DNA from: Tribonema minus
Lineage: Eukaryota; Sar; Xanthophyceae; Tribonematales; Tribonemataceae
Direction: 5' to 3'
Length of the DNA: 64,000 nt
NCBI GenBank assembly: GCA_017506865.1
Contig: JAFCMP010000534.1
Coordinates: 372,001 to 436,000 of the forward strand
Shown here: positions 54,401 through 64,000 of the stretch, piece by piece
How the letters are laid out: every line of letters begins with the position of its first letter
How positions within the stretch are numbered: position 1 is the stretch's first letter
The notes under the pieces: generated by a model
The model's input: only the letters and a program-made list of their open reading frames with translations
What the model was told of the DNA's origin: nothing
Databases searched by the model: none
Translations under genes and position numbers: made by a program

Positions 54401-57400
54401 GCGCCGCTGCTCCGCGCCGCTGCCGCGGAAGTGCACGTCGTACGTGCCGTCCCTGTGCACGCCAGTTACTGAGCACTGTTGCCAGCGCGGCGAGCCGGGG
54501 GCGCGCGCCTCGGCCCTGTCCCCCACTCTGAGCGCTGGCGCATCCGTGTCTGACGCGCTAGTGGCGCCGCCGCGGCCGCCGTTGCTGCGCGGAGAGGTTG
54601 GGGTTTTATCAAGTGCGCGCAGGTTTCGGGCGGTTACGCCTTGCTCGGTGTCGCCGTCGGCGTATCTGCGGCGGTGCGGAGGATGGGAAACAGGGGCTGT
54701 AGAAGTGGAATGTTGAAGTTGCAGATGGTGCGTCACCACTTGATGCAATAGGGCAGGTGCCGCGTACGTGCGTGAGCGTTTGGCGTTTCCTGGTGACCAT
54801 CTGGGATTGATGTTGAACATGAATTTGACACCTATGCATCAGAAACACCTGCTCTTTGGGCCCTTGCTTCCGTATGATGTATACATGACAATCACTTGCC
54901 TCATTGCCATAGTGGCACCTCTGTGCATAATACAGCCTAAGTGTATCTGCGGAGGCATGAGTGGGCCAAGAATGGAGTACTAGACTCATTCGATGTCACA
55001 ATTGTCATAACCACGTATTGGGGCATGGGTATGTAAGCAAATAACATAATCTACATACATACCTGATGTCATATGTGCCATCGCGGTGCACGGCCTTGAC
55101 GGTGCCCTTGAACCAGTGGCCCTTGCCCTTGAAGTTGGCCTCGACTTCATCTCCAACGCGAAACGTTGGCTTAACTTCTTCCACCTCTGACTCCACCACA
55201 GACGAACGGGAGGCGAGCAACTTCAACTTCAAGGCGCGTAGGTTGCTTGCAGTTACACCATCCTCGGTGTCGCCGTCGGCATACCTGTTGGTGGGGGACA
55301 AGGCACATGTGTTTATGCATGATGTTCTTGAAGGGAAAATGGCCGTCGCCGTCACGCTGGGGCAAGTTTTTCAAAGGTTAAGTTGCAGCTCCCACTTGCC
55401 ATTCTGCAACACTTGCACATGACTCTCTTCACTCAGGGCTTCTTTCCAAATAGGTTGCCCTCATTTCATCGCTGACTCTGTAAGCATGTCCTGACTCTGG
55501 TGGATACTGGTGGCAATGTCAACTCAATCATGCTCAATGCAGGTATACTCAGTTCCATGCGCATGCTGAACTTGCAACTACTTGCTCATGCCGTGACCCG
55601 TTGCTGCCCCCCCCCTTTCTTCACCTTCACCTGCAGCACTTGCAAATTTGAAAGTAGGTCAAAGTCAGTTTCCTTTGTTAGCAACACGCACAGCACGCGC
55701 AGCAACTGCGGCCTCATGTGCATACATGATCCAAGTACTTCTAAAATAATACTTTGAAGTACATGATATACACACATACCTGACGTCGTAGGTCCCATCG
55801 CGATGCACGGCTCTGACGGTGCCCTTGAACCAGCGCCCCTTGCCCTTGAAGTTAGCCTCGACTTCATCCCCAACTTCAAACTTGCGGTTGTCCTCGGCGT
55901 CGGACTCAGCAGCAGCGGCCGCTTTGCGCGGTGATGCAGTGGGTGATTTGGATCCCGCAAGGCTGCGCACGTTCTTTGGCGGAACGTTCTGCTCCGAGTC
56001 GCCGTCAGCATATCTGCATGTATATACATGAATGTAGCGGCGATGGCATGTGATGAAGCGCAAATCTTTGAGGACGTCCTTGAGAAAATTCCACCGCACC
56101 GCATTGGAGGCAACACATGTCAGCACTTGGTTGCAACGTGTGTCGGGACTTGTTTGCACCTGACAAATTTGAAACGCGCCAATGACCGCACCCCTGCCCT
56201 GAGTTGCTAGGCTTGCCAGCCTTTCCAATTCCTTCTCATGAGCACCAGCAACATCAGCTTCTTGTGTGCGACCCTGTCTCAGTTGCTGGCACATGTGACA
56301 AGTTCCACTAACAACTTACGAGACATTAAAGGTGGACGCTCCTGCCGCATCCGCCTTCATTTTTGGCATTTATGAATCGGCCCTTGATACTCGAGTGGCA
56401 CAATGTCTGTCACCACTGGGGCCATGGTGTCCGCCACCATTGTGGTCATGTTGCGCACATGATGAATCTGCCACGTACACTGCGCGTGTAGATTTTGGTA
56501 TATGGGTATGTATGTACGTCACATATTACACATACATACCTGATGTCATATGTGCCGTCACGGTGCACGGCCTTGACGGTGCCCTTGAACCAGCGCCCCT
56601 TCCCCTTGAAGTTGGCCTCAACTTCATCACCGAGCCTGCACGCGCGCTGCACATCTTCAACTTCAGACTCGGTGATAGAAGCTCGGCTGTCGGCCTTGCG
56701 GGGGGAAGCGGGCTTGGTGGTGACGCTCCGCAGATTGCTGCCAGTTACACCTTCTTCCTTGTCGCCATCGGCGTACCTGGCAACGATGATAGGGGAACAA
56801 GGGGGAGCAGAGTGAAGAGTATGTAGGGTATAGGGTAACAAGGGGGAGCGGTGTAAAGAGAATGTGGTCAGCTTTTTATGTCACGTGCTCTCGAGAGTCG
56901 CCCTGACTTTGCTTTGCATACCTGGCTATGACAATAGGGGAACAAGGGGGTGCAGAGTGTGCAGAGTGAAGACTATGTAGGGTGTAGGGTAATCAGGGAG
57001 AGCAGAGTGAAGAGAATGTGGCAAAGCATTCCAGGTGGTGTGCTGTTGAGAGTTGCTCTGATCATGCTTGGGACGGTGGATGTTTCAGCGGCAAGGTCTT
57101 ACAGTTAGGGTTAGGGTTAGGCCTTAACCCTAACCCAAAGAAATGCAGCGGCATCGCTGCGACATTGCATGATGCCATGCAGATACCCTCTCAATTTACT
57201 GTGAATCTTGTGTTCCTTTGTTTACTTTTTGGGCGGCAGGCATGGGATTGCACCTGCGAGCACAGTGCAGTTGCATTTAATACCACTGTACACTGTACAA
57301 GCGTAACCTGCATCCCTACCACCCAGCCAGATACCTACCTCTTATGTTTGCCCCGTACCCGAGGGTAAGCCTACTCGACTAGTAGCTTCAATCGAAGGTA

Positions 57401-60400
57401 CCGCTGTCAGTGCTCACGTCACCTGCTGATACTTACCTGCCTTACATCATGATCATACCTACCCCTAGTACCCCCATCACCTGGCGATACATACATACCT
57501 GACATCGTACGTGCCATCGCGGTGCACAGCGCGCACTGTGCCCTTGAACCAGCGCCCCTTGCCCTTGAAGTTGGCCTCAACTTCATCGCCAATGGTGAAC
57601 TTCTCGAGGGCAGCTGACGAAGCACGCTCACTACGTGTATCGCCATCATCCGTCACAGGCCTGCAACGGGGTGATCACACATACTGTGTGATCAAAACGG
57701 CTCTGGCTAAGCGCAGTCCGCATTGCATATGTATACATATACGGGTGACAATGTGCCCTGGAAGCAGCTCATCCTTCATTGGTCATCGTCTTGAGTGACT
57801 CATCTGAAAACAAGCTGCAGGGGCCAAATGTTCGTACTGGTGAATGCAGGCCCAGCCCCTGGCCCCACCCCTACTGCTCACCTTGCATCTAACTTCAACC
57901 ATAATTGACACCCCTGCCGCAGGCCAGACACATCTGCCAGTATTCATGGAGTATATTTGAACGATGATGTTAAAGCGTACATGGCCACGATTCACAGCAC
58001 TATGGCTACACAAGAGTGAATTGACAAAAAGAAACGTATTTCCATGTTCAATTGTGCACAACGACATCTTCCAGTACAGCACCTTCAGCACAGGTGTTAC
58101 AGTTAACGCAGTGCAAGGCAAGCACTACATGATGCCAAACTGCGCAAAAAAAGAGGGAAACCTCTGGCTCCACTGCGCGCAGAAAACAAAAGCCCGCCTT
58201 TGAGGCAGCTAAATAAAAAATCACATGTACTTCAACAACCACTTCAACAAGCCCACCTGCATACATCAACTCTGTCACGAGAAAGCAACGTCCCGCCTTT
58301 GCTGCTATAAATGCAAATACCCAATAACTTCAACAACTACTTCAACAAGCCCACCCCACCTGCGCATCATCTCCGGCTCCACGGCGCGCTCCTCCTCCCC
58401 ATCCGCATATCGCACGTGGCACGTCCCGTCGCGATTGCGCTTCACCACGGTGCCCCTGAGCCACCGCGATCGCCCCGCAAACCGCGCTTCCACCCTGTCA
58501 CCGACCTCAAACGGCTGCGCGTTGAGTGCTGCTGCCCGTGGCTGATCGCTGCCACCGCGCTGATCGCTGCTGCTGCCGCCCATTCTGCGCACGTTCCGGG
58601 GCGGGACGCCCTCTTCCGTGTCGCCATCGGCGTACCTATTGATGATACGAGGGGGCGAGGGGGGGGAGCGCGGGAAAGGTGTCAGAGCAGCGCAGCAGCA
58701 CGCAATCATCACACTCAGTTGACCCTAACCTAACACTGATCCTAACCCTAACTCTAACCCTGATCACACTCTCCTGTGATGGCCAAGGTGCAACTACCAC
58801 CTGGTATAGAGGGGAAATTGGAGCGCGAAGGGGATTTGGCTGCCTTGACAGTGCTGCTGCCAGCGTTACCTACCTACAGGCATTGTGGGTACAGTGCAAA
58901 AGTAATCATGACCACGAGTATACGAGCAGGCCTGTGCCTCGGTGTTGTTATTGACACAGCTGCTGACAACTTGACAGGGAGTGTTTCGTTTAAGCGGCGA
59001 ACTTCAAGTTGGGCATTCGCAAATCAAGGGCACCGCATAATAGCAGGTCAGCATCAACTTGAACTTCAAGTATGATCGGCAACCGAAACAGGGCACCAGT
59101 AGCAACTTCAACACACGCAACTACCTGACGTCATAGGTGCCATCACGGTTGACGGCCCTGATCTTGCCCTTGAACCAGCGCCCCTTGCCCTTAAATATGG
59201 CCTCAACTTCAACTCCAACCTCAAGCGGCCGCCCCGCATCAGCCTCAGAATCAAACGAAGCGCGGCTGTCCTCTTTTCTGCGACTAGGAGATGAGCGTTT
59301 CTGGGCCAAACTGCGAACGTTTTTTGGGGGCACGCCCTCTTCTGAGTCGCCGTCAACATACCTGGAAAGGGGGGGGGGGGGGGGGGGTTGGGGGGGTTGA
59401 AGTAGTATGAGTGCCATGATCACTGCTCCAATACTTCGAGGAGTATCATCATACTCTGTTGAAGTGTTTTTTGAACTACACTATGCAATCGTTATGTCTC
59501 ATCTGGTACGCAACTCAGCAGCAGTGCCCGAGCGTCTCTTTGAAGCCACAGGGAACAAGGCACGTGACATATCAGAATCCAGGCTGGCATATTACCTGAT
59601 GTCATATGTGCCGTCACGGTGTATGGCTTTGACGGTGCCCTTGAACCAGCGCCCCTTGCCCTTGAAGTTGGCCTCAACTTCATCACCAATGCGGAGTGTC
59701 ACCACCTCGTCGATGTCGGATGCGCGCACAGAGTCCCTGCTGTCGTCCTTGTGCATGGCCTGTGCCAGGCTTCGGATGTTGAGCGCTGTCACACCGTCCT
59801 CTGTGTCGCCGTCAGCATACCTGTTGACAAACGTGGCGTGGCGTGCCTTTTCTGAATGAGTGAGAGTAAAGCCGTCACTGATAGTGTCCGACGCACTCAC
59901 CATTGCAGCATAGCATGGTGCTGTTGCACCTGAGTACGTAGTCGCTTCATGACTCATTCAAATGACTCATTGAAATGATTCATTCAAACACAAGTGAGTG
60001 CATGAAGTGTACTCCAGCGTACTGCGTACTGCGTGCGCAAGGTCCGAGGCACACCATTCACACACAAACGCAGAAAGCCTGCTCACGGCAAGGGGGAAAA
60101 AACCCCTTCAAAGAGATCACCATTCCACATACGGTCACAAACCCTCATTCACGAGTGAACTTCAACTCCAATCGTCGCATGCCGCCGCTGCTGGCTCCAC
60201 CTCAAAGCAAAGCACCGCGAGCACAGGACAGACAAACACATCATACATACATACCTGACATCATACGTGCCATCGCGGTTGGCGGCGCGGACGCTGCCCT
60301 TGAACCAGCGCCCCCTCCCCTTGAAGTTTGCCTCAATTTCATCCCCCGGCCTGAACCCCCCTGCCCCCCCGCCCTTCCCCCCTGCCGCCTCCGCATCGCC

Positions 60401-63400
60401 GCTGCCGCGCCGCGCCCCCCTTGCAGCAGTGCTCAGGGCGGTCTCCACAGCGCGCATCAGCGATGGCTCAACGCTGGGCTCCTCGTCGCCGTCCGAGTAG
60501 CGCACGAAGAACGTTCCGTCGCGGTTCCGCTTCAGGACGGTTCCGCGGAACCAGCGCGCGCGCCCGCCGAACCGCGCCTCCACCTCCTGGCCAACTTCAA
60601 ATGCTACTTCAAGGCGTGACGCGCGCGCGGGCTCGGCGTCCGAGTCAGCGCTCGGCTTGCTGTCGCCCCTGCCGGCGGGCGTGTCACGTGTTGAAGTTGC
60701 GCTGCGGCCGGCGGGCGCGTCACGTGTTGAAGCTGTGGCGAGGCGGCGCATGTTTCGCGCGGGTACGCGGTCCTCGCTGTCGCCGTCCGCGTATCTGTTT
60801 GCACGAGAGCAGAGCAGATGCGCAGTGGTTGAAGAAGTGCGAACTTCAAGAATTCAACTTGAAGTTGAAGTAGCCTGATCATGGTCGTGGCGTGCAGGCT
60901 TGCCATCAGTGTTCAGCAGTGCATACATACATGCATAGAGAGACCAAGAGCTGTTGTGTCTGTCATTGGCAGTGCACATGTACTGTAGTGCTTGTACGCT
61001 CTCGTATTCCTCAAGGTCTGGTGATGACACTTGAAATACCTCAACGCATGCCGGTTGTGAATAGCGCAAACCGTTGCAATGAGCTTTCTTTGTGGCACAT
61101 CTGCTACCTCATACTGATGGGGTGCTGCTAGCAAAGTTTCAGAACCCTAAATTGTTAAACCCAGGGTTGTTGGAACACACAAGCTTCCACAACGCCACAC
61201 AGTTTTTGTTTACTTGCATACACATATGCATACCCCACGCACACATACACATACGAAACAACATCAGCGCCCTACGTCCTTTTGCAGTAGCATGCATACA
61301 CATGACATCATGCACACCTACTTGACGCCACCCAAATGAAACATAAATACATGCATACCTGACGTCATACGTCCCATCCATGTGAATCACGCGGACGGTG
61401 CCCTTGAACCAGCGCCCCTTGCCCTTGTAATTCGCCTCAACCTCATCCCCCACTCTGTAAGACTCGTCGATATCCGAGTCAGCCGCTGCTGCAGCCCTCC
61501 GATTGCCGATTCTCGCTGAGGAAGCGTCTTCCAGGCGCCGAAGGTTCTTGGCCAGAACTCCGTCTTCTGCATCGCCGTCAGCATACCTGTACAGGCCGTG
61601 TCACGTTCAGATTAGTGAAGACTGGTCTGACAGTCATCGCTACCAAGTCACCAACAGAGTGCGCAGCATGTTGGAAACTGGTAGTAGCTGATTAACGAAG
61701 TGATTCTTTCACGCGCGATCGAAGGTCGCCATACCTACCTACCCTACACTACCTGCATACATACATACCCGACATCTATACCATCATACCTACCTACCCC
61801 CCAGTACCTGATCGTACATACATACCCGTCATGCACCTACTCGTCCTACCTACCCCCATCACCTGATGGGTACATACATACCTGACATCGTACGTGCCGT
61901 CCCTGTTGACCATGCGCACGCGCCCCTTGAACCAGCGCCCCTTGCCCTTGAAGTTGGCCTCAACATCGTCGCCGACTCGGAACTGAGCACTGTCATCAAC
62001 TTGAAGTATGCGCTCTTGCCTACGGTCACTCGTGGCTGCTGCCGGCGCTCCTATGAGTCGCAGGTGTTTGGCCATGACACCATCTTCAGCATCGCCGTCA
62101 GCATACCTGGCAATGGAACACACGCATGCATGTCGTGATATTGAGCGGGTCATACTTACACACACTCCAAATACTTCGATGTATATTTCAATGATAAGTG
62201 TTGATTCATATATCAGTGTACGCTACTCATGTACTATGTGAGTAAGTGCTCAAATACTCGCATTCCAGATCATACCTACCTACATGCAGCGTATCAACTG
62301 CTGTCACATGTATAGTATGTGACGCAAATACTGGGCATCATAAGTCATTTGTATATGTATGGTCACCTAATGGTCCTTATTTACCTGACATCACGGGCCA
62401 TCATACCTACCTACCTACATATTCTGATGGCTACATACATACCTAATGTCATAGGTGCCGTCCCTGTTGACCATGCGCACGCGCCCCTTGAACCAGCGCC
62501 CCTTCCCCTTATAGTTGGCTTCAACATCGTCGCCAACGTTGTAGGAGGGAGTGGCATCGCTAGTTGCACGCCCACATTCGCCGTTTGCAACAGTTGAAGT
62601 TGAAGTTGGTTTGCTGCCGACCAGTCGGATGTGACGTGCCTCCACGCCGTCTTCCGCGTCGCCATCGGCGTACCTAGTGGCAGCAGCGTTAAAGTGAGAG
62701 GTGTGCTCTCATGGATGAGCACTGCTGCTTTGAAGCGCTAGAAGGCAGCAAGAGCACATGCACGCCTAACCCTAATCTTAACCCTAACTCTACTCCTAAC
62801 ACTACTTCCGCGTTGGTGTACCATTGGCTTGGTATGTATGGATGATTGGCTTGACTCGCCCTGTTGCAAAGTCAACATCGTTCTGGCCGTGGACTCTATT
62901 GCTTGCCCCTCGATGAACTTGATGCCAGCACTGCAGCAGGCCAATGCCAGCACTGCAGCAGGCCAATATTGACGGCACAATTGTGATAACGCCAACGGCA
63001 TCATCACTGCCAGCATCCTCTCGATAATGCATAGGCATCGCAATGGTGGCGCAGCCTGCGACCTGCCCATTTCCTTGCTCGCTGCAGAGCAGGTTAGCGT
63101 GCTGCTGCGGCTGCCAATGTGTGCACAAGCACGGTTGTGCTCAGTCCCCCTACTTAGGGCTAGGGTTAAGGTTAGGCCTAACCCTACACCTATGTATTCC
63201 ATAAGGTGATGGAAGTACAAGTACAGCGCACTTCTCAGCTGACAACACCTACAAAACTCTGTCGGCCACGCAGGCATGGGGTGGCCTTCCGGTTGTGCCT
63301 CAATTCCGCAGCATTGGCAATGCTCACCTACCCATGTATCACCTGATGGTACTTGCCTACCCTGACCTCACGAACCAGCACACCTACTTAACCTACAGGT

Positions 63401-63992
63401 GCTGATGGTACATACATACATCTGTAGGTAGCTTAGTAAGTGTTTGTGCAAGCTTGAGCTATCCCAGCGGGGAAAGCGTGCAAAGGTTCAATAGGAGCAT
63501 ACGTGATGTATACGCAAAACAGCCCAAGGGTTTCCGCCCCCAAGCGGAAGTGAATCAAGCATGTACATGCATACCTACCTACCCACACTTTACATACTTC
63601 ATACATACATACCTGACGTCATATGTGCCGTCCCTGTTGACCATGCGCACGCGGCCCTTGAACCAGCGCCCCTTCCCCTTATAGTTGGCCTCAACATCAT
63701 CACCCACGCCGAACGTTTCCAGGACCTTTCCCCGCGCGTCAGCGCTCGCCCCCGCAGCACCCCCTACGCGCCGAATGCTCTTGGCAGCGATGCCGGCTTC
63801 AGTGTCGCCATCACCCAACTGAACGTCGTAGGTACCGTCGCTGTTGGCAAAGCGGATGGTGGCGCTGAGCCAGTCGGCCTTGCCGGTGAGGTTAACTTCA
63901 ACGTCTTCCCCAGCGCGGAACTTGTCCGGCGCCGCTGCTGACGCTGCGGTGGCGCGGCTGGCTGTGGCGCTGCTGCTGCTGTTGCCCGGGAC
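39480..63992 (-). CDS. Giant Tudor-repeat / EF-hand / nephrocystin-1-like protein (5' end outside window)
   Basis: Minus-strand exons: 63992-63613, 62673-62443, 62106-61882, 61586-61359, 60794-60255, 59820-59596, 59361-59125, 58635-58360, 57660-57499, 56776-56540, 56013-55780, 55284-55063, 54665-53083, 52599-52381, 52013-51862, 51461-50479, 50260-49035, 48347-48071, 47356-47192, 46628-46561, 45863-45770, 45133-45044, 44004-43601, 42789-42610, 42221-41895, 41274-40711, 40281-39480. Every junction keeps phase, about 3440 codons in all, apart from a 2-nt excess in a CG run near 50601 inside one exon. Order: ~17 Tudor-like barrels, a run of EF-hands with Gly/Ser-rich linkers, then a nephrocystin-1 C-terminal region. 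Nephrocystin-1 acts at the ciliary transition zone in animals; there the N-terminus carries a coiled coil and SH3, here Tudor barrels (SH3-like folds) and EF-hands. One gene is inferred; two adjacent genes would need an unseen start and stop between EF-hand and nephrocystin parts. Confidence 0.72.
40617..40698. repeat. Degenerate CCCTAA array in intron
   Basis: About ten CCCTAA-like units with C/A/G substitutions, lying just inside the donor of the intron between exons 41274-40711 and 40281-39480. Confidence 0.85.
42935..43200 (-). repeat. Two copies of nephrocystin-block acceptor boundary
   Basis: On the minus strand, the acceptor and exon start at 42789 (GCCACAG|CACCCTCAGCAGCG) are repeated, diverged, near 42945-43015 and more weakly near 43140-43200. 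Confidence 0.8.
43248..43271. repeat. CCCTAA telomere-like array
   Basis: Four perfect CCCTAA units in an intron. Confidence 0.95.
44790..44950 (-). repeat. Copy of exon 45133-45044 donor boundary
   Basis: The segment around 44799-44940 parallels ~44940-45085, including the exon end AACTTTCGCAAG|GTGACC (here CCGCAATGTGACC, donor-side decayed) and ~100 bp of intron. Confidence 0.8.
46233..46285. repeat. CCCTAA array with short head-to-head start
   Basis: TTAGGGTTAACCCTAACCC, then seven CCCTAA units. It lies in an intron of the large minus-strand gene. Confidence 0.95.
46904..46963. repeat. Degenerate CCCTAA array
   Basis: TAACCCTAATCCTAACCCTA followed by CACCAACACTCACACTAACC-type variants and two more clean units. 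Confidence 0.85.
47680..48005 (-). repeat. Three copies of EF-hand exon 48347-48071 donor boundary
   Basis: Exon text encoding RAVMRSADRDRNG with its donor recurs near 47760-47860 (long copy), 47936-48000 (with CTGCAG|GTGAGC-type donor) and, very short, 47680-47712. The true donor is at 48070. Confidence 0.85.
48410..48610 (-). repeat. Two copies of EF-hand exon 48347-48071 acceptor boundary
   Basis: On the minus strand the acceptor and exon start (CTACC..GTGCAG|CATGGACGTGCTCG, then RSGRVQL) recur at ~48411-48475 and ~48527-48605, each with the same upstream CTGAGCGCTGCTG. Confidence 0.88.
52774..52834. repeat. CCCTAA-like array in intron
   Basis: About nine CCCTAA/CCCTGA units upstream (minus-strand sense) of the acceptor at 52600. 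Confidence 0.9.
56895..57025 (-). repeat. Copy of Tudor exon 56776-56540 acceptor flank
   Basis: Plus-strand CATACCTGGCTATGACAATA and the next ~100 bp parallel 56771-56868, which spans the acceptor and upstream intron of the Tudor exon. Confidence 0.85.
57103..57136. repeat. Head-to-head TTAGGG / CCCTAA junction
   Basis: GTTAGGGTTAGGGTTAGG meets CCTTAACCCTAACCC with no spacer, forming a palindrome. Confidence 0.92.
58721..58765. repeat. Degenerate CCCTAA array in intron
   Basis: Units CCCTAACC, CTGATC, CTAACCCTAACTCTAACCCT in the intron between Tudor exons. Confidence 0.85.
61732..61870. repeat. TACC/TACATACATACC-rich repeats flanking a Tudor exon donor
   Basis: Many CATACCTACCTACC and CATACATACC units lie downstream (minus-strand sense) of the donor at 61881. 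On the minus strand donors here read GTATGTATGT followed by GGTAGGTA-like units. Confidence 0.8.
62765..62808. repeat. Degenerate CCCTAA array in intron
   Basis: CTAACCCTAATCTTAACCCT followed by CTCTACTCCTAACACTAC; a further inverted pair (GGGTTAAGG / CCTAACCCTA) is at 63157-63191. Confidence 0.85.
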
Positions 63993-64000
63993 CTGCACAT

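Larger units (their letters stand above)
53950..63992 (-). other. Tandem Tudor-like repeat array (~17 modules)
   Basis: The consensus module is VGDEVEANFKGKGRWFKGTV, then (K/R)AVHRDGTYD(I/V)RYADGD and (E/D)GV...N(L/V)R. Modules per exon: 2 in 63992-63613, 2 in 60794-60255, 3 degenerate ones in 54665-53083, one in each of the ten others. Single-module exons begin inside the R of RYADGD and end inside the R of YD(I/V)R, so all are phase 2-2. Exon 57660-57499 lacks the YADGD half. Tudor/agenet-type barrels often bind methylated Lys/Arg or form scaffolds; ligand here is unknown. Confidence 0.85.

Overview
This is a nuclear window from a eukaryote. Protein-coding exons are GC-rich with C/G-ending codons, and they are separated by many spliceosomal introns (GT-AG, plus two probable GC-AG). 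Short degenerate CCCTAA/TTAGGG arrays are scattered through introns and spacers. A nephrocystin-1 homologue implies an organism with cilia or flagella. The features fit a free-living flagellated alga or protist; the TTAGGG-type repeats and the Tudor/EF-hand protein mildly favour a stramenopile-type alga, but I cannot fix the taxon from sequence alone.

Layout. (1) 2-1981 (+): 3' part of a C2-domain protein with long poly-Ala tracts, cut by the window edge. (2) 1982-5068: spacer with two head-to-head inverted repeats whose arms keep readable, mostly synonymously diverged peptides. (3) 5069-8210 (-): a complete three-exon SDS22/PPP1R7 leucine-rich-repeat gene. (4) 8211-8682: a short divergent promoter with three TCGCGAGTG copies. 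(5) 8683-30164 (+): a complete 23-exon PRP8 spliceosome gene, about 2584 aa. (6) 31164-37236 (+): an RBR-type E3 ubiquitin ligase gene of 10-11 exons with a poly-Ala C-terminus. (7) 37237-39479: convergent spacer. (8) 39480-63992 (-): one very large gene, 5' end outside the window. At least 27 exons join in phase to encode about 3440 aa: about 17 Tudor-like barrels, then a long series of EF-hands, then a nephrocystin-1-like C-terminal region.

Two things stand out. First, the Tudor x17 / EF-hand / nephrocystin-1 architecture appears to be a single transcript, supported by consistent splice phase at every junction; I know of no such fusion. Second, in PRP8, the RBR gene and the large minus-strand gene, introns contain diverged tandem copies of the adjacent exon-intron boundary (exon end plus donor, or acceptor plus exon start), in places four or five in a row. 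They look like ladders of decoy splice sites made by recurrent local duplication across splice junctions. Exon calls were made by eye from protein-family continuity, splice consensus and phase arithmetic; boundaries may be off by a few bases.

How the genes relate: PRP8 is the core of the spliceosome, SDS22 regulates PP1 phosphatase, the RBR protein is a ubiquitin ligase, and the large protein is probably ciliary. Apart from the shared SDS22/PRP8 promoter there is no sign of functional clustering.
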